From Nocardiopsis kunsanensis DSM 44524 (GTDB lineage Bacteria; Actinomycetota; Actinomycetes; Streptosporangiales; Streptosporangiaceae), in contig NZ_ANAY01000012.1 in assembly GCF_000340965.1 (NCBI RefSeq), positions 1 through 64,000 of the forward strand: a stretch of DNA of 64,000 nt, read 5' to 3'. Positions 36,056-49,818 of this stretch are shown here, piece by piece. The position numbers were made by a program, and so were the translations under genes. Under the pieces are notes generated by a model. It had not been told where the DNA came from. It saw nothing but the letters and a program-made list of their open reading frames with translations, and searched no databases. Numbering within the stretch: the stretch's first letter is position 1; every line of letters begins with the position of its first letter.

Positions 36056-36652
36056 ATGACCAAGAAAGACACGGACCAGCCGGTCGTACTGTCGAAGATC
36101 TACACCCGGACAGGCGACGACGGCAGCACCGCCCTCGGTGACATGAGCCGGACCGACAAGAACGACTCCCGTCTCGTGGGCTACGCCGACACCGAGGAGG
36201 CCAACGCCGCCATCGGACTGGCCCTGGCCCTGGGTGAGATCCCCGACGACGTGCGTACGCTCCTCACACGCGTGCAGAACGAGCTGTTCGACCTGGGTGC
36301 GGACCTGTCCACCCCCGTGGTCGAGAACCCCGAGTTCCCCCCGCTGCGCGTCCTTCCCGAGTACGTCACCGGGCTGGAGGAGGCCTGCGACGTCTACAAC
36401 GCCGACCTCCCCAAGCTCCGCAGCTTCATCCTGCCCGGAGGAACCCCCACGGTCGCGCTCATCCACTCGGCCCGCACCATCGTGCGCCGCGCCGAACGGT
36501 CGGTGTGGGCAGCGCTCGCCGAACACGGCGACAGCGTGAACCCCACGACGGCGACCTACCTCAACCGGCTCTCCGACCTGCTGTTCATCCTCGGCCGCTA
36601 CGTGGCGGGGGACGGGGACGAGGTCCTGTGGAAGCCGGGCGGTGAACGCTGA
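36056..36652 (+). CDS. Cob(I)alamin adenosyltransferase, PduO type
   Basis: A 198-residue ATP:cob(I)alamin adenosyltransferase making adenosylcobalamin, the cofactor of the mutase encoded at 18073-19806. The family ATP-binding start KIYTRTGDDGSTAL is present (about residues 14-27), as are GADLSTP and the C-terminal ARTIVRRAERSVW helix with NRLSDLLF. Trimeric PduO enzymes have this length. TAGGGT lies exactly 6 nt upstream of the ATG, so it is predicted leaderless. It stands alone between two terminators. Confidence 0.93.
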   Translation: MTKKDTDQPVVLSKIYTRTGDDGSTALGDMSRTDKNDSRLVGYADTEEANAAIGLALALGEIPDDVRTLLTRVQNELFDLGADLSTPVVENPEFPPLRVLPEYVTGLEEACDVYNADLPKLRSFILPGGTPTVALIHSARTIVRRAERSVWAALAEHGDSVNPTTATYLNRLSDLLFILGRYVAGDGDEVLWKPGGER

Positions 36653-36689
36653 GGCCCGGCGTACCGCTCGTCCACGGAGCCACTCGGTG

Positions 36690-36726
36690 AAGGGGACCCG
36701 GCACACCCGACCCGCCCGGTCCCCTT
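36690..36726 (+). terminator. Terminator after the adenosyltransferase gene
   Basis: AAGGGGACC...GGTCCCCTT, a 9-bp stem with a long loop, 38 nt past the stop. Confidence 0.55.
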
Positions 36727-37135
36727 GGACCGCCCATCCGTTCTCAAGGTTTCTCGTGGTGCCGGGGCTGGTGATTCGTCGGGGTCGGGGATTTTGGCCC
36801 GGCCGGGCTACGCTCGACGCTCCGACGAACACCACCCACCTACCATCCCTCCACCGGCCGGTCCTCAGCCCACGGCATGGTCCAGGCCGGGTTCGACGCT
36901 CCAGCGCAAGGTGCGGAGACCGATCCCCGGTGCACCATGGCGGTCGGGAAGGCCTGCCACCCGACCTCTCCGCTCCGGTGGGCGAGGTTGCGGACCTCGA
37001 CCTCACTCACCCGGTCCCCGAACCCGGTGAGCAGGCGCGTACGCCCCGGAACCAGGGGTAGGAGCGGAGGTCCCCGGGCATGGTCACCGCCGACGGCACC
37101 GACCGTGCCGGCCGCCGAACTCAGGGAGAGAACTG
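36727..37135 (+). other. Non-coding region upstream of mscR
   Basis: About 400 bp without a supported gene. Neither strand gives a frame with family-like protein or ribosome-binding site. It presumably carries the mscR promoter. AGGGAGAG lies just before the mscR ATG. Confidence 0.45.
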
Positions 37136-38221
37136 ATGTCCCAACAGGTCCAGGGCGTGGTCTCCCGCGCCGAGGGTGCACCTGTCGAAGTGACCACCAT
37201 CGTCGTCCCGGACCCCGGGCCGGGCGAGGCGGTGGTCCGGATCCAGACCTGCGGGGTCTGCCACACCGACATGCACTATCGGGACGGCGGAATCAACGAC
37301 GAGTATCCGTTCCTGCTCGGGCACGAGGCCGCAGGTGTCGTGGAGTCGGTCGGCGACGGGGTGACCAACGTCGGCCCCGGTGACTTCGTCGTGCTCAACT
37401 GGCGCGCTGTGTGCGGGGAGTGCCGCGCGTGCCGCCGGGGGCGCCTGGAGTACTGCTTCGACACCCACAACGCCGAACAGAAGATGACCCTGGAGGACGG
37501 CACCGAGCTCGAGCCCGCGCTGGGTATCGGCGCCTTCGCCGAGAAGACCCTCGTGGCCTCGGGGCAGTGCACGAAGGTCGATCCGTCGGCCTCCCCCGCT
37601 GCCGCGGGCCTGTTGGGCTGCGGGATCATGGCCGGGATCGGTGCCGCGGTCAACACCGGCAGGGTCGGTCGCGGCGACTCCGTGGCGGTCATCGGATGCG
37701 GGGGTGTGGGAAACGCCGCCGTCGCCGGGGCCCGCCTGGCCGGCGCGGCCCGCATCATCGGCGTGGACCTGGACCCGCGCAAACTCGAGTGGGCCCGCGG
37801 GTTCGGCGCCACCCACACCGTCGACGCCCGCAACAATGATCCGGTCGAAGCGATCCGCGAGCTCACGGGCGGGTTCGGCGCGGACGTGGTCATCGAGGCC
37901 GTCGGTACCCCTAAGACCTACGAGCAGGCCTTCTACGCCCGGGACCTGGCCGGAACGGTCGTCCTGGTCGGGGTACCCACACCGGACATGCGCATCGAAC
38001 TCCCGCTGCTCGACGTGTTCGGCCGGGGCGGGGCTCTGAAGTCGTCGTGGTACGGGGACTGCCTCCCGTCGCGGGACTTCCCCGTGTTGACCGACCTGTA
38101 CACGCAAGGCAGGCTCGACCTGGACGGATTCGTCACCGAGGAGATCGGTATCGGTGACGTGGAGGAGGCCTTCGCCCGCATGGAGCGCGGCGATGTACTG
38201 CGATCGGCGGTGCGGCTGTGA
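37136..38221 (+). CDS. mscR: S-(hydroxymethyl)mycothiol (mycothiol-dependent formaldehyde) dehydrogenase
   Basis: Zinc-dependent, class III-like dehydrogenase of 361 residues. It oxidises the formaldehyde-mycothiol adduct to S-formylmycothiol and may also reduce S-nitrosomycothiol. Catalytic zinc ligands Cys42 and His63 (GHEAAG) and structural zinc cysteines 93, 96, 99 and 107 are in place; the nucleotide motif is GCGGVG. AGGGAGAG precedes the ATG. It is coupled through a GTGA overlap to an MBL-fold gene, a conserved actinobacterial pairing. Confidence 0.92.
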   Translation: MSQQVQGVVSRAEGAPVEVTTIVVPDPGPGEAVVRIQTCGVCHTDMHYRDGGINDEYPFLLGHEAAGVVESVGDGVTNVGPGDFVVLNWRAVCGECRACRRGRLEYCFDTHNAEQKMTLEDGTELEPALGIGAFAEKTLVASGQCTKVDPSASPAAAGLLGCGIMAGIGAAVNTGRVGRGDSVAVIGCGGVGNAAVAGARLAGAARIIGVDLDPRKLEWARGFGATHTVDARNNDPVEAIRELTGGFGADVVIEAVGTPKTYEQAFYARDLAGTVVLVGVPTPDMRIELPLLDVFGRGGALKSSWYGDCLPSRDFPVLTDLYTQGRLDLDGFVTEEIGIGDVEEAFARMERGDVLRSAVRL

Positions 38222-38838
38222 GCGACGTTCGAGTGGAACACCTGACCACGTCCGGGGTCTTCTCCCTGGACGGCGGTTCGTGGGACGTGGACAACAACGT
38301 GTGGTTGGTGGGTGACGACGAGGAGGTCGTGGTCATCGACGCCCCGCACGACGCGGATGCGATCATCGAAGCCGTCGGTGATCGCGACATCCTCGCGATC
38401 CTGTGCACACACGGGCACAACGACCACGTCAACGCCGCGGTGAAACTGGGCGACGCCATGGATGCGCCGATCCTGCTGCACCCGGACGACCGGGTGCTGT
38501 GGGACATGACCCACCCCGACCGGGAGCCCGACGGGGAGTTGACCGACGGAGAGACGTTCGAGGTCGCGGGAACGGAGCTGACCGTGATCCACACCCCCGG
38601 GCACGCGCCGGGCGCCGTGTGCCTGTACGCGCCGGGGCTGGGGGTGCTCTTCAGCGGTGACACCCTGTTCCAGGGCGGACCGGGCGCGACGGGCCGGTCG
38701 TACTCGGACTTCCCGACGATCGTCGAGTCGATCCGGAGCCGGTTGCTGAGCCTGCCGGCGGAGACCGTCGTCAACACCGGTCACGGGCCCGCCACGACGA
38801 TCGGCGCCGAGGAGGCCAACGTGCCCGAGGACGCGTGA
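38218..38838 (+). CDS. MBL-fold hydrolase coupled to mscR
   Basis: A 206-residue metallo-beta-lactamase-fold thiolesterase-like protein of the glyoxalase II group. Metal motif THGHNDH with His65, His67, Asp69 and His70, then TPGHAPG and SGDTLF. Its GTG overlaps the mscR stop. It is likely to hydrolyse S-formylmycothiol or a related adduct after MscR; this role is inferred from the pairing. It is followed by a terminator with a T-rich tail. Confidence 0.88.
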   Translation: MSDVRVEHLTTSGVFSLDGGSWDVDNNVWLVGDDEEVVVIDAPHDADAIIEAVGDRDILAILCTHGHNDHVNAAVKLGDAMDAPILLHPDDRVLWDMTHPDREPDGELTDGETFEVAGTELTVIHTPGHAPGAVCLYAPGLGVLFSGDTLFQGGPGATGRSYSDFPTIVESIRSRLLSLPAETVVNTGHGPATTIGAEEANVPEDA

Positions 38839-38869
38839 TCCTGGCACCGGACCCGTACACCCGCCGCGC

Positions 38870-38922
38870 GCTCGGCGACGCCCCGGACGGAAGTTCCGGG
38901 CCGTCGCCGAGCGTTTCTCTTT
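38870..38922 (+). terminator. Terminator after the mscR-MBL pair
   Basis: GCTCGGCGAC...GTCGCCGAGC stem extended by CCCGGA/TCCGGG pairs, followed by the T-rich tail GTTTCTCTTT. Confidence 0.8.
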
Positions 38923-39190
38923 CCCGTGCCCTGGAGCCGGACCGTCGGCGGAGGGGCCGACGGCCGCGGGGCCTTCGGCCGGGAGGCAGAACCGCACGCT
39001 CGCGGGACGGGCGCGGGGCGTGGAACACGGGGTCGCGGCGGGTCCGAGGCCCGGACGGAACAGGCGCACGGGTGCAGAGCGTGTTGTCCGGCTCCCGACA
39101 CCCGTTTGTGTCAAACCTCGCGTTCTCGCGGGGGTGAGTGGCTCCCAGAGGCAGGTTTTTGTGGAATCCCCACAACACAGCCGAGCTGAC
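38923..39190 (+). other. Upstream region of the carboxylase gene
   Basis: About 270 bp without a supported gene. It includes TTGTGG-AATCC-CCACAA (39159-39175), a perfect 6-bp dyad just before the leader ORF, and presumably the promoter. No confident -35/-10 pair was found. Confidence 0.45.
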
Positions 39191-39250
39191 ATGAGTACTT
39201 CGGACGATTGGTGTTCCGGCTTTCCGTACGCCATTGTGGAGGACACGTGA
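39191..39250 (+). CDS. Possible 19-codon leader peptide of the carboxylase gene
   Basis: ATG to TGA encodes MSTSDDWCSGFPYAIVEDT. Its stop codon overlaps the 5' arm of the following hairpin by two bases, and the carboxylase starts 60 nt further on. This placement is typical of translation-controlled attenuation. The ribosome-binding site is weak and no leader-peptide family is recognised. It holds a Trp-Cys pair but no run of a single regulatory amino acid. Could be a chance ORF. Confidence 0.4.
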   Translation: MSTSDDWCSGFPYAIVEDT

Positions 39251-39283
39251 AGGCGGTGGTCCGGTCCCTCGGCCACCGCCTTC
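39249..39283 (+). terminator. Attenuator-like hairpin before the carboxylase
   Basis: GAAGGCGGTGG...CCACCGCCTTC, a perfect 11-bp stem with a 13-nt loop, followed by pyrimidine-rich TCTGTCTGTGCTCTT. It ends about 12 nt before the ribosome-binding site GGGAGG of the carboxylase. A terminator inside a leader rather than at a gene end. Confidence 0.55.
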
Positions 39284-39310
39284 TGTCTGTGCTCTTGGGA
39301 GGATCAACCG

Positions 39311-44794
<5,484 letters not shown>

Positions 44795-44935
44795 CGGACC
44801 CGCCTGCCCTGAGGGACGAGACCCGTCCCAAACCCACGCAAAGTGGCCGAACCAAGCACACGGGGCCCGGAACGCACTCTTGGCGCAGGAGTGCCCGGGT
44901 CCCCGACCCAGTACCCGACACAGCAAGGAGCCCAC

Positions 44936-45709
44936 GTGAACCTGTTGATCACCGGAATCACCACCCAGTCCTCCATCGCCTACGCCGTCGCCGAACACGC
45001 GATGGAGCAGGGCCACGACGTCGTCCTGACCAACCCCCCGGGACGGCAGTTCTCCATCCTGGAGCGCGTGGCCAAGCGCCTGCCGAAGGAGCCGGTCGAC
45101 GTCCTGCCCCTGGATGTGACCGACCCCGAGCAGATCACCACGGCCGCGGACAAGGTCGCCACGCACTGGGACCACGTGGACGGGGTGCTGCACTCGATCG
45201 CCTATGCCCCCGGTGACGCCCTGGGCGGGAACTTCCTGAACACCTCCTGGGAGGACGTCGCACAGGCCATCCACGTCTCCGGTTACTCCCTCAAGGCCCT
45301 GGCGGTGGGCTTCCGGAAGTTGATGGCCGCCGCCCCGAACGGCGCCGGGGTCGTCGGCCTGACCTTCGACGCGTCGGTGGCGTGGCCGGTCTACGACTGG
45401 ATGGGCTCGGCCAAGGCGGTGCTGGAGAACTCGACCAGGTACCTGGCGCGCGACCTCGGCCCGGAGGGCATCCGGGTCAACACCATCAGCGCCGGACCGA
45501 TCAAGTCCCTGGCCGGAGGGTCGATCCCGGGCTTCGACCAGATCGCGGACCGCTGGGGCGAGTCGGCGCCGGCCGGCTGGAACACCAAGGACTCCTCGGT
45601 GGTCGCCGACCCCGCACTGTTCCTGATGTCCCCGGGCGCCCGCGGGATCACCGGGACGACCCTGCACGTGGACGGCGGCTACCACGCCATGGGTTCGCCG
45701 CTCGCCTGA
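44936..45709 (+). CDS. fabI: Enoyl-ACP reductase (FabI)
   Basis: NADH-dependent reductase of the last step of each fatty-acid elongation cycle; 257 residues. Short-chain dehydrogenase fold with the FabI catalytic Tyr-x6-Lys in VYDWMGSAKAVLE, SIAYA and VNTISAGPIKSLA. AAGGAG precedes the GTG at 44936. It lies 141 bp downstream of the carboxylase gene on the same strand, which supports a link to fatty-acid or acyl-CoA synthesis. No fabG gene accompanies it here. Confidence 0.93.
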   Translation: MNLLITGITTQSSIAYAVAEHAMEQGHDVVLTNPPGRQFSILERVAKRLPKEPVDVLPLDVTDPEQITTAADKVATHWDHVDGVLHSIAYAPGDALGGNFLNTSWEDVAQAIHVSGYSLKALAVGFRKLMAAAPNGAGVVGLTFDASVAWPVYDWMGSAKAVLENSTRYLARDLGPEGIRVNTISAGPIKSLAGGSIPGFDQIADRWGESAPAGWNTKDSSVVADPALFLMSPGARGITGTTLHVDGGYHAMGSPLA

Positions 45710-45723
45710 CCGAGGAGGGACCC

Positions 45724-46128
45724 GTGCCCGAGCGGTACCGCAGCATCGTCGACGTGCACGTCATCATGTACCGGGCGGGGCGGGTCCTCCTGCTGGAGCG
45801 CCGGGGCACCGGTTACGCGGACGGCATGCTGCACCTGCCCTCCGGACACCTGGAGGAAGGTGAGCCGCTGCACGAGGGCGCGGCGCGTGAGGCCCAGGAG
45901 GAGACCGGGGTGAGCATCCGTCCCGACGAGCTCACTCTGGGCACGGTCGTCCACCACCGGCAGGACGGGGCCCCGGCGCGGGTGGGGATGTTCTTCGTCG
46001 CGTCGCGGTGGCGGGGCCGGGCCCGTGTGGCCGAGCCGCACCGGCTGCCGCCGAACACCCTCGCCTACCCCGCCGCCGGGCTCCGGGGCTGGCTCGAGGG
46101 ACTTTCCTACGTGCCCCACGCCTGGTGA
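45724..46128 (+). CDS. NUDIX hydrolase
   Basis: A 134-residue NUDIX protein. The NUDIX box is complete: G-H-L-E-E-G-E-P-L-H-E-G-A-A-R-E, then AQEETGV. These enzymes cleave nucleoside diphosphates linked to another moiety; the substrate is not predictable. The GTG at 45724 follows GAGGAGGG and is 14 nt after the fabI stop, so it is probably co-transcribed with fabI. Confidence 0.88.
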   Translation: MPERYRSIVDVHVIMYRAGRVLLLERRGTGYADGMLHLPSGHLEEGEPLHEGAAREAQEETGVSIRPDELTLGTVVHHRQDGAPARVGMFFVASRWRGRARVAEPHRLPPNTLAYPAAGLRGWLEGLSYVPHAW

Positions 46129-46199
46129 ACCCGGGCCGCCCGTTCCGGGTCCGGGGCCGCCGGGCGGGGCCCGGGGGCCCGCAGGCCTCACCGGGACCG

Positions 46200-46406
46200 T
46201 CAACACGTTCGGACGAGGGTTTTCCGCAGGGCGTGGAGCGTGCGTGCGGTGACCAGGTCTGCGGGACAGGCACAGCACCGCTGGGCCAGGACCGCGACGA
46301 ACACCGGTCGGCCGCTGTGGTCGTGCAACTCACAGATCAGGTGGTGTGGGAACCGGTCCCGCCGCAGGCGCAGCTCGCGGCTGGGGAAGACGCAGTAACC
46401 GCCCAT
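46200..46406 (-). CDS. Small protein coupled to the HATPase gene
   Basis: A 68-residue basic protein with an RCCACPADL segment of three clustered cysteines and a C-terminal TC. Its ATG lies 2 nt after the HATPase stop (TGACCATG), which makes real translation likely. The family is not recognised. Small proteins following regulatory HATPases are common in actinomycetes. Confidence 0.5.
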   Translation of the reverse strand: MGGYCVFPSRELRLRRDRFPHHLICELHDHSGRPVFVAVLAQRCCACPADLVTARTLHALRKTLVRTC

Positions 46407-46408
46407 GG

Positions 46409-46954
46409 TCACCACCCGGCAGCCTGGGAGGAGAACCCGGTCCAAGGCGCCGGTGTCCGTTCGGTCGAGGCACTGTCGACCGGGTCCCAGTCGACGGTGA
46501 AGTAGACGGCCTGTCCTGGTCGGCCCGGTTCACTTCCCCACGTGGTGGCGAGGGCATCGACCAGGGCGAGCCCTCGTCCGTGCTCGGCGAGGGCGTGAGC
46601 GGACTGCGGGCGCAACGGCACTGCGCGGGGAGGAGAACCGCCGGCTGCGCTTCCGGTGGTACACCGGACCGAGATACGCAGACAGCGGGCGTAGAAGAAC
46701 GCCGAGACGACGAACGCCCCGTGCCCGCCCGGTTCGGGCGTGTGCAGCAGGACGTTCGTGGTGATCTCGCTCGTCATGAGCAGTGTGTCCTCGGCAACCG
46801 AGCCGGGTATCAGAGCTCCGGCGGGTCGCAGGGACATCCTCCGCCGCAGCCAGTCGCGCGCTTCTCCGACGGCATGGGCATCCCTGGCGAACCGGCCGAG
46901 GTGTCGATGGGGCTCGGCCCAGTTCCGGCCGACATCGAATACATCGGTGCCCAC
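46409..46954 (-). CDS. ATP-binding regulatory protein (HATPase_c, anti-sigma-like)
   Basis: A GHKL-type ATPase domain protein of about 181 residues, resembling the RsbW/SpoIIAB-like proteins that are numerous in actinomycetes and act as anti-sigma or anti-anti-sigma partners. N-box like region TSEITTNVLLH, then RGLALVDALATTWG. The start is uncertain: this GTG or a TTG at 47008. No sigma factor or antagonist is adjacent. The 193 nt upstream end in a terminator. Confidence 0.7.
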   Translation of the reverse strand: MGTDVFDVGRNWAEPHRHLGRFARDAHAVGEARDWLRRRMSLRPAGALIPGSVAEDTLLMTSEITTNVLLHTPEPGGHGAFVVSAFFYARCLRISVRCTTGSAAGGSPPRAVPLRPQSAHALAEHGRGLALVDALATTWGSEPGRPGQAVYFTVDWDPVDSASTERTPAPWTGFSSQAAGW

Positions 46955-47012
46955 CGTGACACGCTGTTTCAGGCTTTCCGCCCATCCTGAGACGACGCTG
47001 AGAGTCAAGTCG

Positions 47013-47041
47013 GGAGGCCGCCGAGACGCCCGGCGGCCTCC
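47013..47041. terminator. Hairpin between the arsenic operon and the HATPase gene
   Basis: Perfect 11-bp stem GGAGGCCGCCG / CGGCGGCCTCC with a 7-nt loop. It probably ends the ars transcript, about 160 nt past arsC. Confidence 0.55.
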
Positions 47042-47201
47042 GAGGTCAGGATCTGCGGCCCGCCGCCCTCACCGGAGGGCTCGGAACAACGCCGTGGCAC
47101 CGAAGACGCGCACGGTGGCCCGACCGGTCCCGAAGACACTCTCCAGGGGCCGGTACAGCCCTTCGGCGGTGTCCCCGCGGTTGGAGAAGACGGGGCCGGG
47201 G

Positions 47202-47633
47202 TCATCCGCCCCGGGGCAGCAGTTCCTCCAGCAGGTCCTCGACCTGGTGCTTGATGCGGTCCCGGATCGGCCGCACCGCTTCCACACCCTTTCCCGCCGG
47301 ATCGGGCAGTTCCCAGTCGAGGTAGCGCTTGCCGGGGAAGAACGGGCACGCGTCCCCGCACCCCATCGTGATGACCACGTCCGATCCCTGGACCGTGTCC
47401 GGGGTGAGGGCCTTCGGGGCGTTCCCGGTGATGTCCACACCGACCTCGGCCATCGCCGCGACCACCGCCGGGTTGATCTCCTCAGCGGGTGCGGAGCCGG
47501 CCGAGCGCACCAGCACCCGGCCTGCTGCCAGATGTTCCAGGAACGCCGCGGCCATCTGTGACCGGCCCGCGTTGTGCACGCAGACGAACAACACCTGGGG
47601 CGGCCCCGCGCCCCCATGGTGGTTCTCAGGCAT
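47202..47633 (-). CDS. arsC: Arsenate reductase, low-molecular-weight phosphatase type
   Basis: Reduces arsenate to arsenite for efflux; 143 residues. The P-loop is C18-V-H-N-A-G-R24 (CX5R), followed by MGCGDACPFFPGKRY and the acidic DWELPDP, which resembles the mycothiol/mycoredoxin-dependent actinobacterial enzymes rather than glutaredoxin-type ArsC. Its start overlaps the end of acr3 by 8 bp, so the two are coupled. Confidence 0.9.
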   Translation of the reverse strand: MPENHHGGAGPPQVLFVCVHNAGRSQMAAAFLEHLAAGRVLVRSAGSAPAEEINPAVVAAMAEVGVDITGNAPKALTPDTVQGSDVVITMGCGDACPFFPGKRYLDWELPDPAGKGVEAVRPIRDRIKHQVEDLLEELLPRGG

Positions 47634-48768
47634 CGGAGCCCCCTCCTTCCCGGTTCGGGTGGGTTCCGGCGGCGCGTGCCCCTCCCGGGACCTCCTCCCC
47701 GGAGAACCAGCGGCGGGCCGCCAGAGCCACGTGCACGAGCGCGATGAGGACCGGCACCTCGATCAACGGCCCCACCACCCCGGCCAGGGCCTGTCCGGAG
47801 GCCACTCCGAACGACGCGATCGCGACCGCGATCGCCAGCTCGAAGTTGTTGCCTGCCGCGGTGAAGGCCAGGGTCACCGACCGAGGGTAGCCCATCCCGA
47901 GCGCGCGCCCCAGCGCCAGCGTCCCGGCCCACATGAGCGTGAAGTAGAGCAGTAGCGGAACCGCGATGCGCACCACGTCCCAGGGCTGGGAGGTGATCGC
48001 CTCCCCCTGGAGCGCGAACAGCATCACGATCGTGAACAACAACCCGTACAGGCCCCACGGGCCCAGCTTGGGCAGCAGGCGGGTCTCGTACCACTGCCGG
48101 CCACGCGCCTTCTCCCCCAGGCGGCGCGTCAGGTACCCGGCCAGCAGCGGCACCCCGAGGAAGACCAGGACCGACACGGAGATGTCGACGAAGGAGACGT
48201 CCAGGGCCGCCTGCTCCAGCCCCAGCCATCCGGGCAGCGCCGACAGGTAGAACCATCCCAGGGCGCCGAAGGCCACCACCTGGAACAGGGAATTGAGCGC
48301 CACCAGCACCGCAGTCGCCTCGCGGTCCCCGCACGCCAGATCGTTCCAGACGATCACCATCGCGATGCACCGGGCCAGACCGACGATGATCAACCCGGTG
48401 CGGTACTCGGGCAGGTCCGCCAAGAACACCCATGCCAGTACGAACATCAGCGCCGGGCCGATCAACCAGTTGACCACCAGCGAGGTGAGCAGCATCCGCC
48501 GGTCGCCGGTGACCGCCCCCAGGCGGTCGTAGCGGACCTTGGCCAGAGGCGGGAACATCATCACCAGCAGCCCCGCCGCGATCGGCAGGGACACCCCCGC
48601 CACATCGATCCCCGACAGCACATCGTCCAGGCCGGGCACCAGGCGTCCCAGAGCCAGCCCTGCCGCCATCGCTGCCAGGATCCACACGGTCAGGAACCGG
48701 TCCAGGGACGACATCCGCCCGGCCACCCCGGAGGCCTCCGGGGCAGTGGCGTGTTCCGGAGCGCTCAC
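47626..48768 (-). CDS. acr3: Arsenite efflux transporter, ACR3 family
   Basis: Membrane transporter of 380 residues with about ten hydrophobic segments, expelling arsenite. The essential Cys sits in GLARCIAMVIVWND, the family signature. The GTG start overlaps the arsR stop, and the end overlaps arsC. The three genes form an arsR-acr3-arsC operon. Confidence 0.92.
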   Translation of the reverse strand: MSAPEHATAPEASGVAGRMSSLDRFLTVWILAAMAAGLALGRLVPGLDDVLSGIDVAGVSLPIAAGLLVMMFPPLAKVRYDRLGAVTGDRRMLLTSLVVNWLIGPALMFVLAWVFLADLPEYRTGLIIVGLARCIAMVIVWNDLACGDREATAVLVALNSLFQVVAFGALGWFYLSALPGWLGLEQAALDVSFVDISVSVLVFLGVPLLAGYLTRRLGEKARGRQWYETRLLPKLGPWGLYGLLFTIVMLFALQGEAITSQPWDVVRIAVPLLLYFTLMWAGTLALGRALGMGYPRSVTLAFTAAGNNFELAIAVAIASFGVASGQALAGVVGPLIEVPVLIALVHVALAARRWFSGEEVPGGARAAGTHPNREGGGSDA

Positions 48769-49148
48769 TTCCGGCCCCCCTCGGACACCTCGGGCCGGGC
48801 CAGGACCGCGGCCAGACGGTCGGTCGCCTCCGGCAGCACCCGGTAGTACACCCAGGTTCCCCGCCGTGCGGCCGCGATGAGCCCCGCCTCACGCAGCAGC
48901 TTCAGATGATGGGAGATGGTGGGCTGGGACAGGTCGAAGGCGGGTGTCAGCTCGCAGACGCACACCTCGCCCCCGCCCCGGGTCGCGATCATCGACAGCA
49001 ACCGCAGCCGAACCGGATCGCCCAGGGCCTTGAACAGCCGGGCGAGTTCGACCGACTCGTCCTCGCCGAGCGGCGCGATCGACAGACAGGAACAGTCATC
49101 GGCGGATGCGTCCCCGAGGACGGGTGCACGACCCTCTTGATTCGACAT
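48765..49148 (-). CDS. arsR: ArsR-family arsenic repressor
   Basis: A 127-residue winged-helix repressor. The recognition helix is TISHHLKLLREAGLI. Four cysteines may bind As(III): Cys19/Cys21 near the N-terminus and Cys63/Cys65 in EVCVCELTPAF. Such paired sites are seen in several ArsR subtypes. It is divergent from arsI across 90 bp of AT-rich operator sequence and likely represses both directions. Confidence 0.9.
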   Translation of the reverse strand: MSNQEGRAPVLGDASADDCSCLSIAPLGEDESVELARLFKALGDPVRLRLLSMIATRGGGEVCVCELTPAFDLSQPTISHHLKLLREAGLIAAARRGTWVYYRVLPEATDRLAAVLARPEVSEGGRK

Positions 49149-49150
49149 GC

Positions 49151-49219
49151 GTCTATATTGACAAACATCGATCCAGAAGGCAAAGCTGGAGGCACAGCAC
49201 TACATAGATAAACATCTAT
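49151..49219. promoter_or_regulatory. Divergent ars operator/promoter region
   Basis: ATAGAT-AAAC-ATCTAT (49204-49219) is a perfect 6-bp dyad of the ArsR type. A related, imperfect element (CTATATTGACAAACATCGAT) lies near 49153-49172 at the arsR start, where CAATAT 6 nt before the ATG may be the -10. Both flanks can be controlled. Confidence 0.65.
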
Positions 49220-49238
49220 ACAAGCTTCGGAGGATCTC

Positions 49239-49688
49239 ATGTCCCGTGTCCAGCTCGCCCTGAACGTCGCCGACCTGGAGGCGTCGGTGACCTTCTACTC
49301 CACCCTGTTCGGCGTCGCACCCGCCAAGCGCCGCCCCGGATACGCCAACTTCTCCGTCGCCGAGCCCCCGCTCAAGCTCGTGCTGATCGAGGGCGAGCCC
49401 GGCCAGAACACCCGCCTGGACCATCTGGGTGTGGAAGTGGACGACACCGAGCAGGTGGAGGCCGCTACCACACGCTTCGTCGATTCCGGCCTGGCAACGT
49501 TCGAGGAGACCGACACCTCGTGCTGCTACGCCGTGCAGGACAAGGTGTGGGTGAGCGGACCCGGCAAGGAGCCCTGGGAGGTCTACGTGGTCAAGAACGA
49601 CAGCGACCAGATGGGTTCGGCGCCCGAGCTCGTCGGTGACAGCGCATCCGGGGACACCTCGGCCTGCTGCTCCACCGCACAGGCATAG
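49239..49688 (+). CDS. arsI: ArsI C-As lyase (ArsI/CadI family, VOC fold)
   Basis: A 149-residue, Fe(II)-dependent dioxygenase-like enzyme that cleaves the carbon-arsenic bond of trivalent organoarsenicals. Residues recalled for the Thermomonospora enzyme map with a constant offset of 3: Gln5, His62 and Glu114 as iron ligands and the vicinal pair Cys95-Cys96 that binds arsenic. CadI-type relatives share the fold. The C-terminus adds another Cys-Cys pair (143-144). It is divergent from arsR under the same operator. Confidence 0.9.
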   Translation: MSRVQLALNVADLEASVTFYSTLFGVAPAKRRPGYANFSVAEPPLKLVLIEGEPGQNTRLDHLGVEVDDTEQVEAATTRFVDSGLATFEETDTSCCYAVQDKVWVSGPGKEPWEVYVVKNDSDQMGSAPELVGDSASGDTSACCSTAQA

Positions 49689-49818
49689 CCGTTCACACGT
49701 ACGGCGCGGCCACCCGGACGCGGACGCCGCGCGGTACCCGGCCGACCCCGCACCGGACCGGCCGCGTACCGGACCGGACCGAGCCGCGGCCCTGCTGCAC
49801 CCGATCCGGAGGGAGACC

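Noticed and set aside
36877..37383. A 168-codon plus-strand frame before mscR
   Set aside because: It runs out of frame into mscR, has no family-like sequence and no ribosome-binding site.
49151..49219. Insertion-sequence ends or att site, because of AT-rich dyads
   Set aside because: The dyads are ArsR-type operators between divergent ars genes; no transposase or integrase is nearby.
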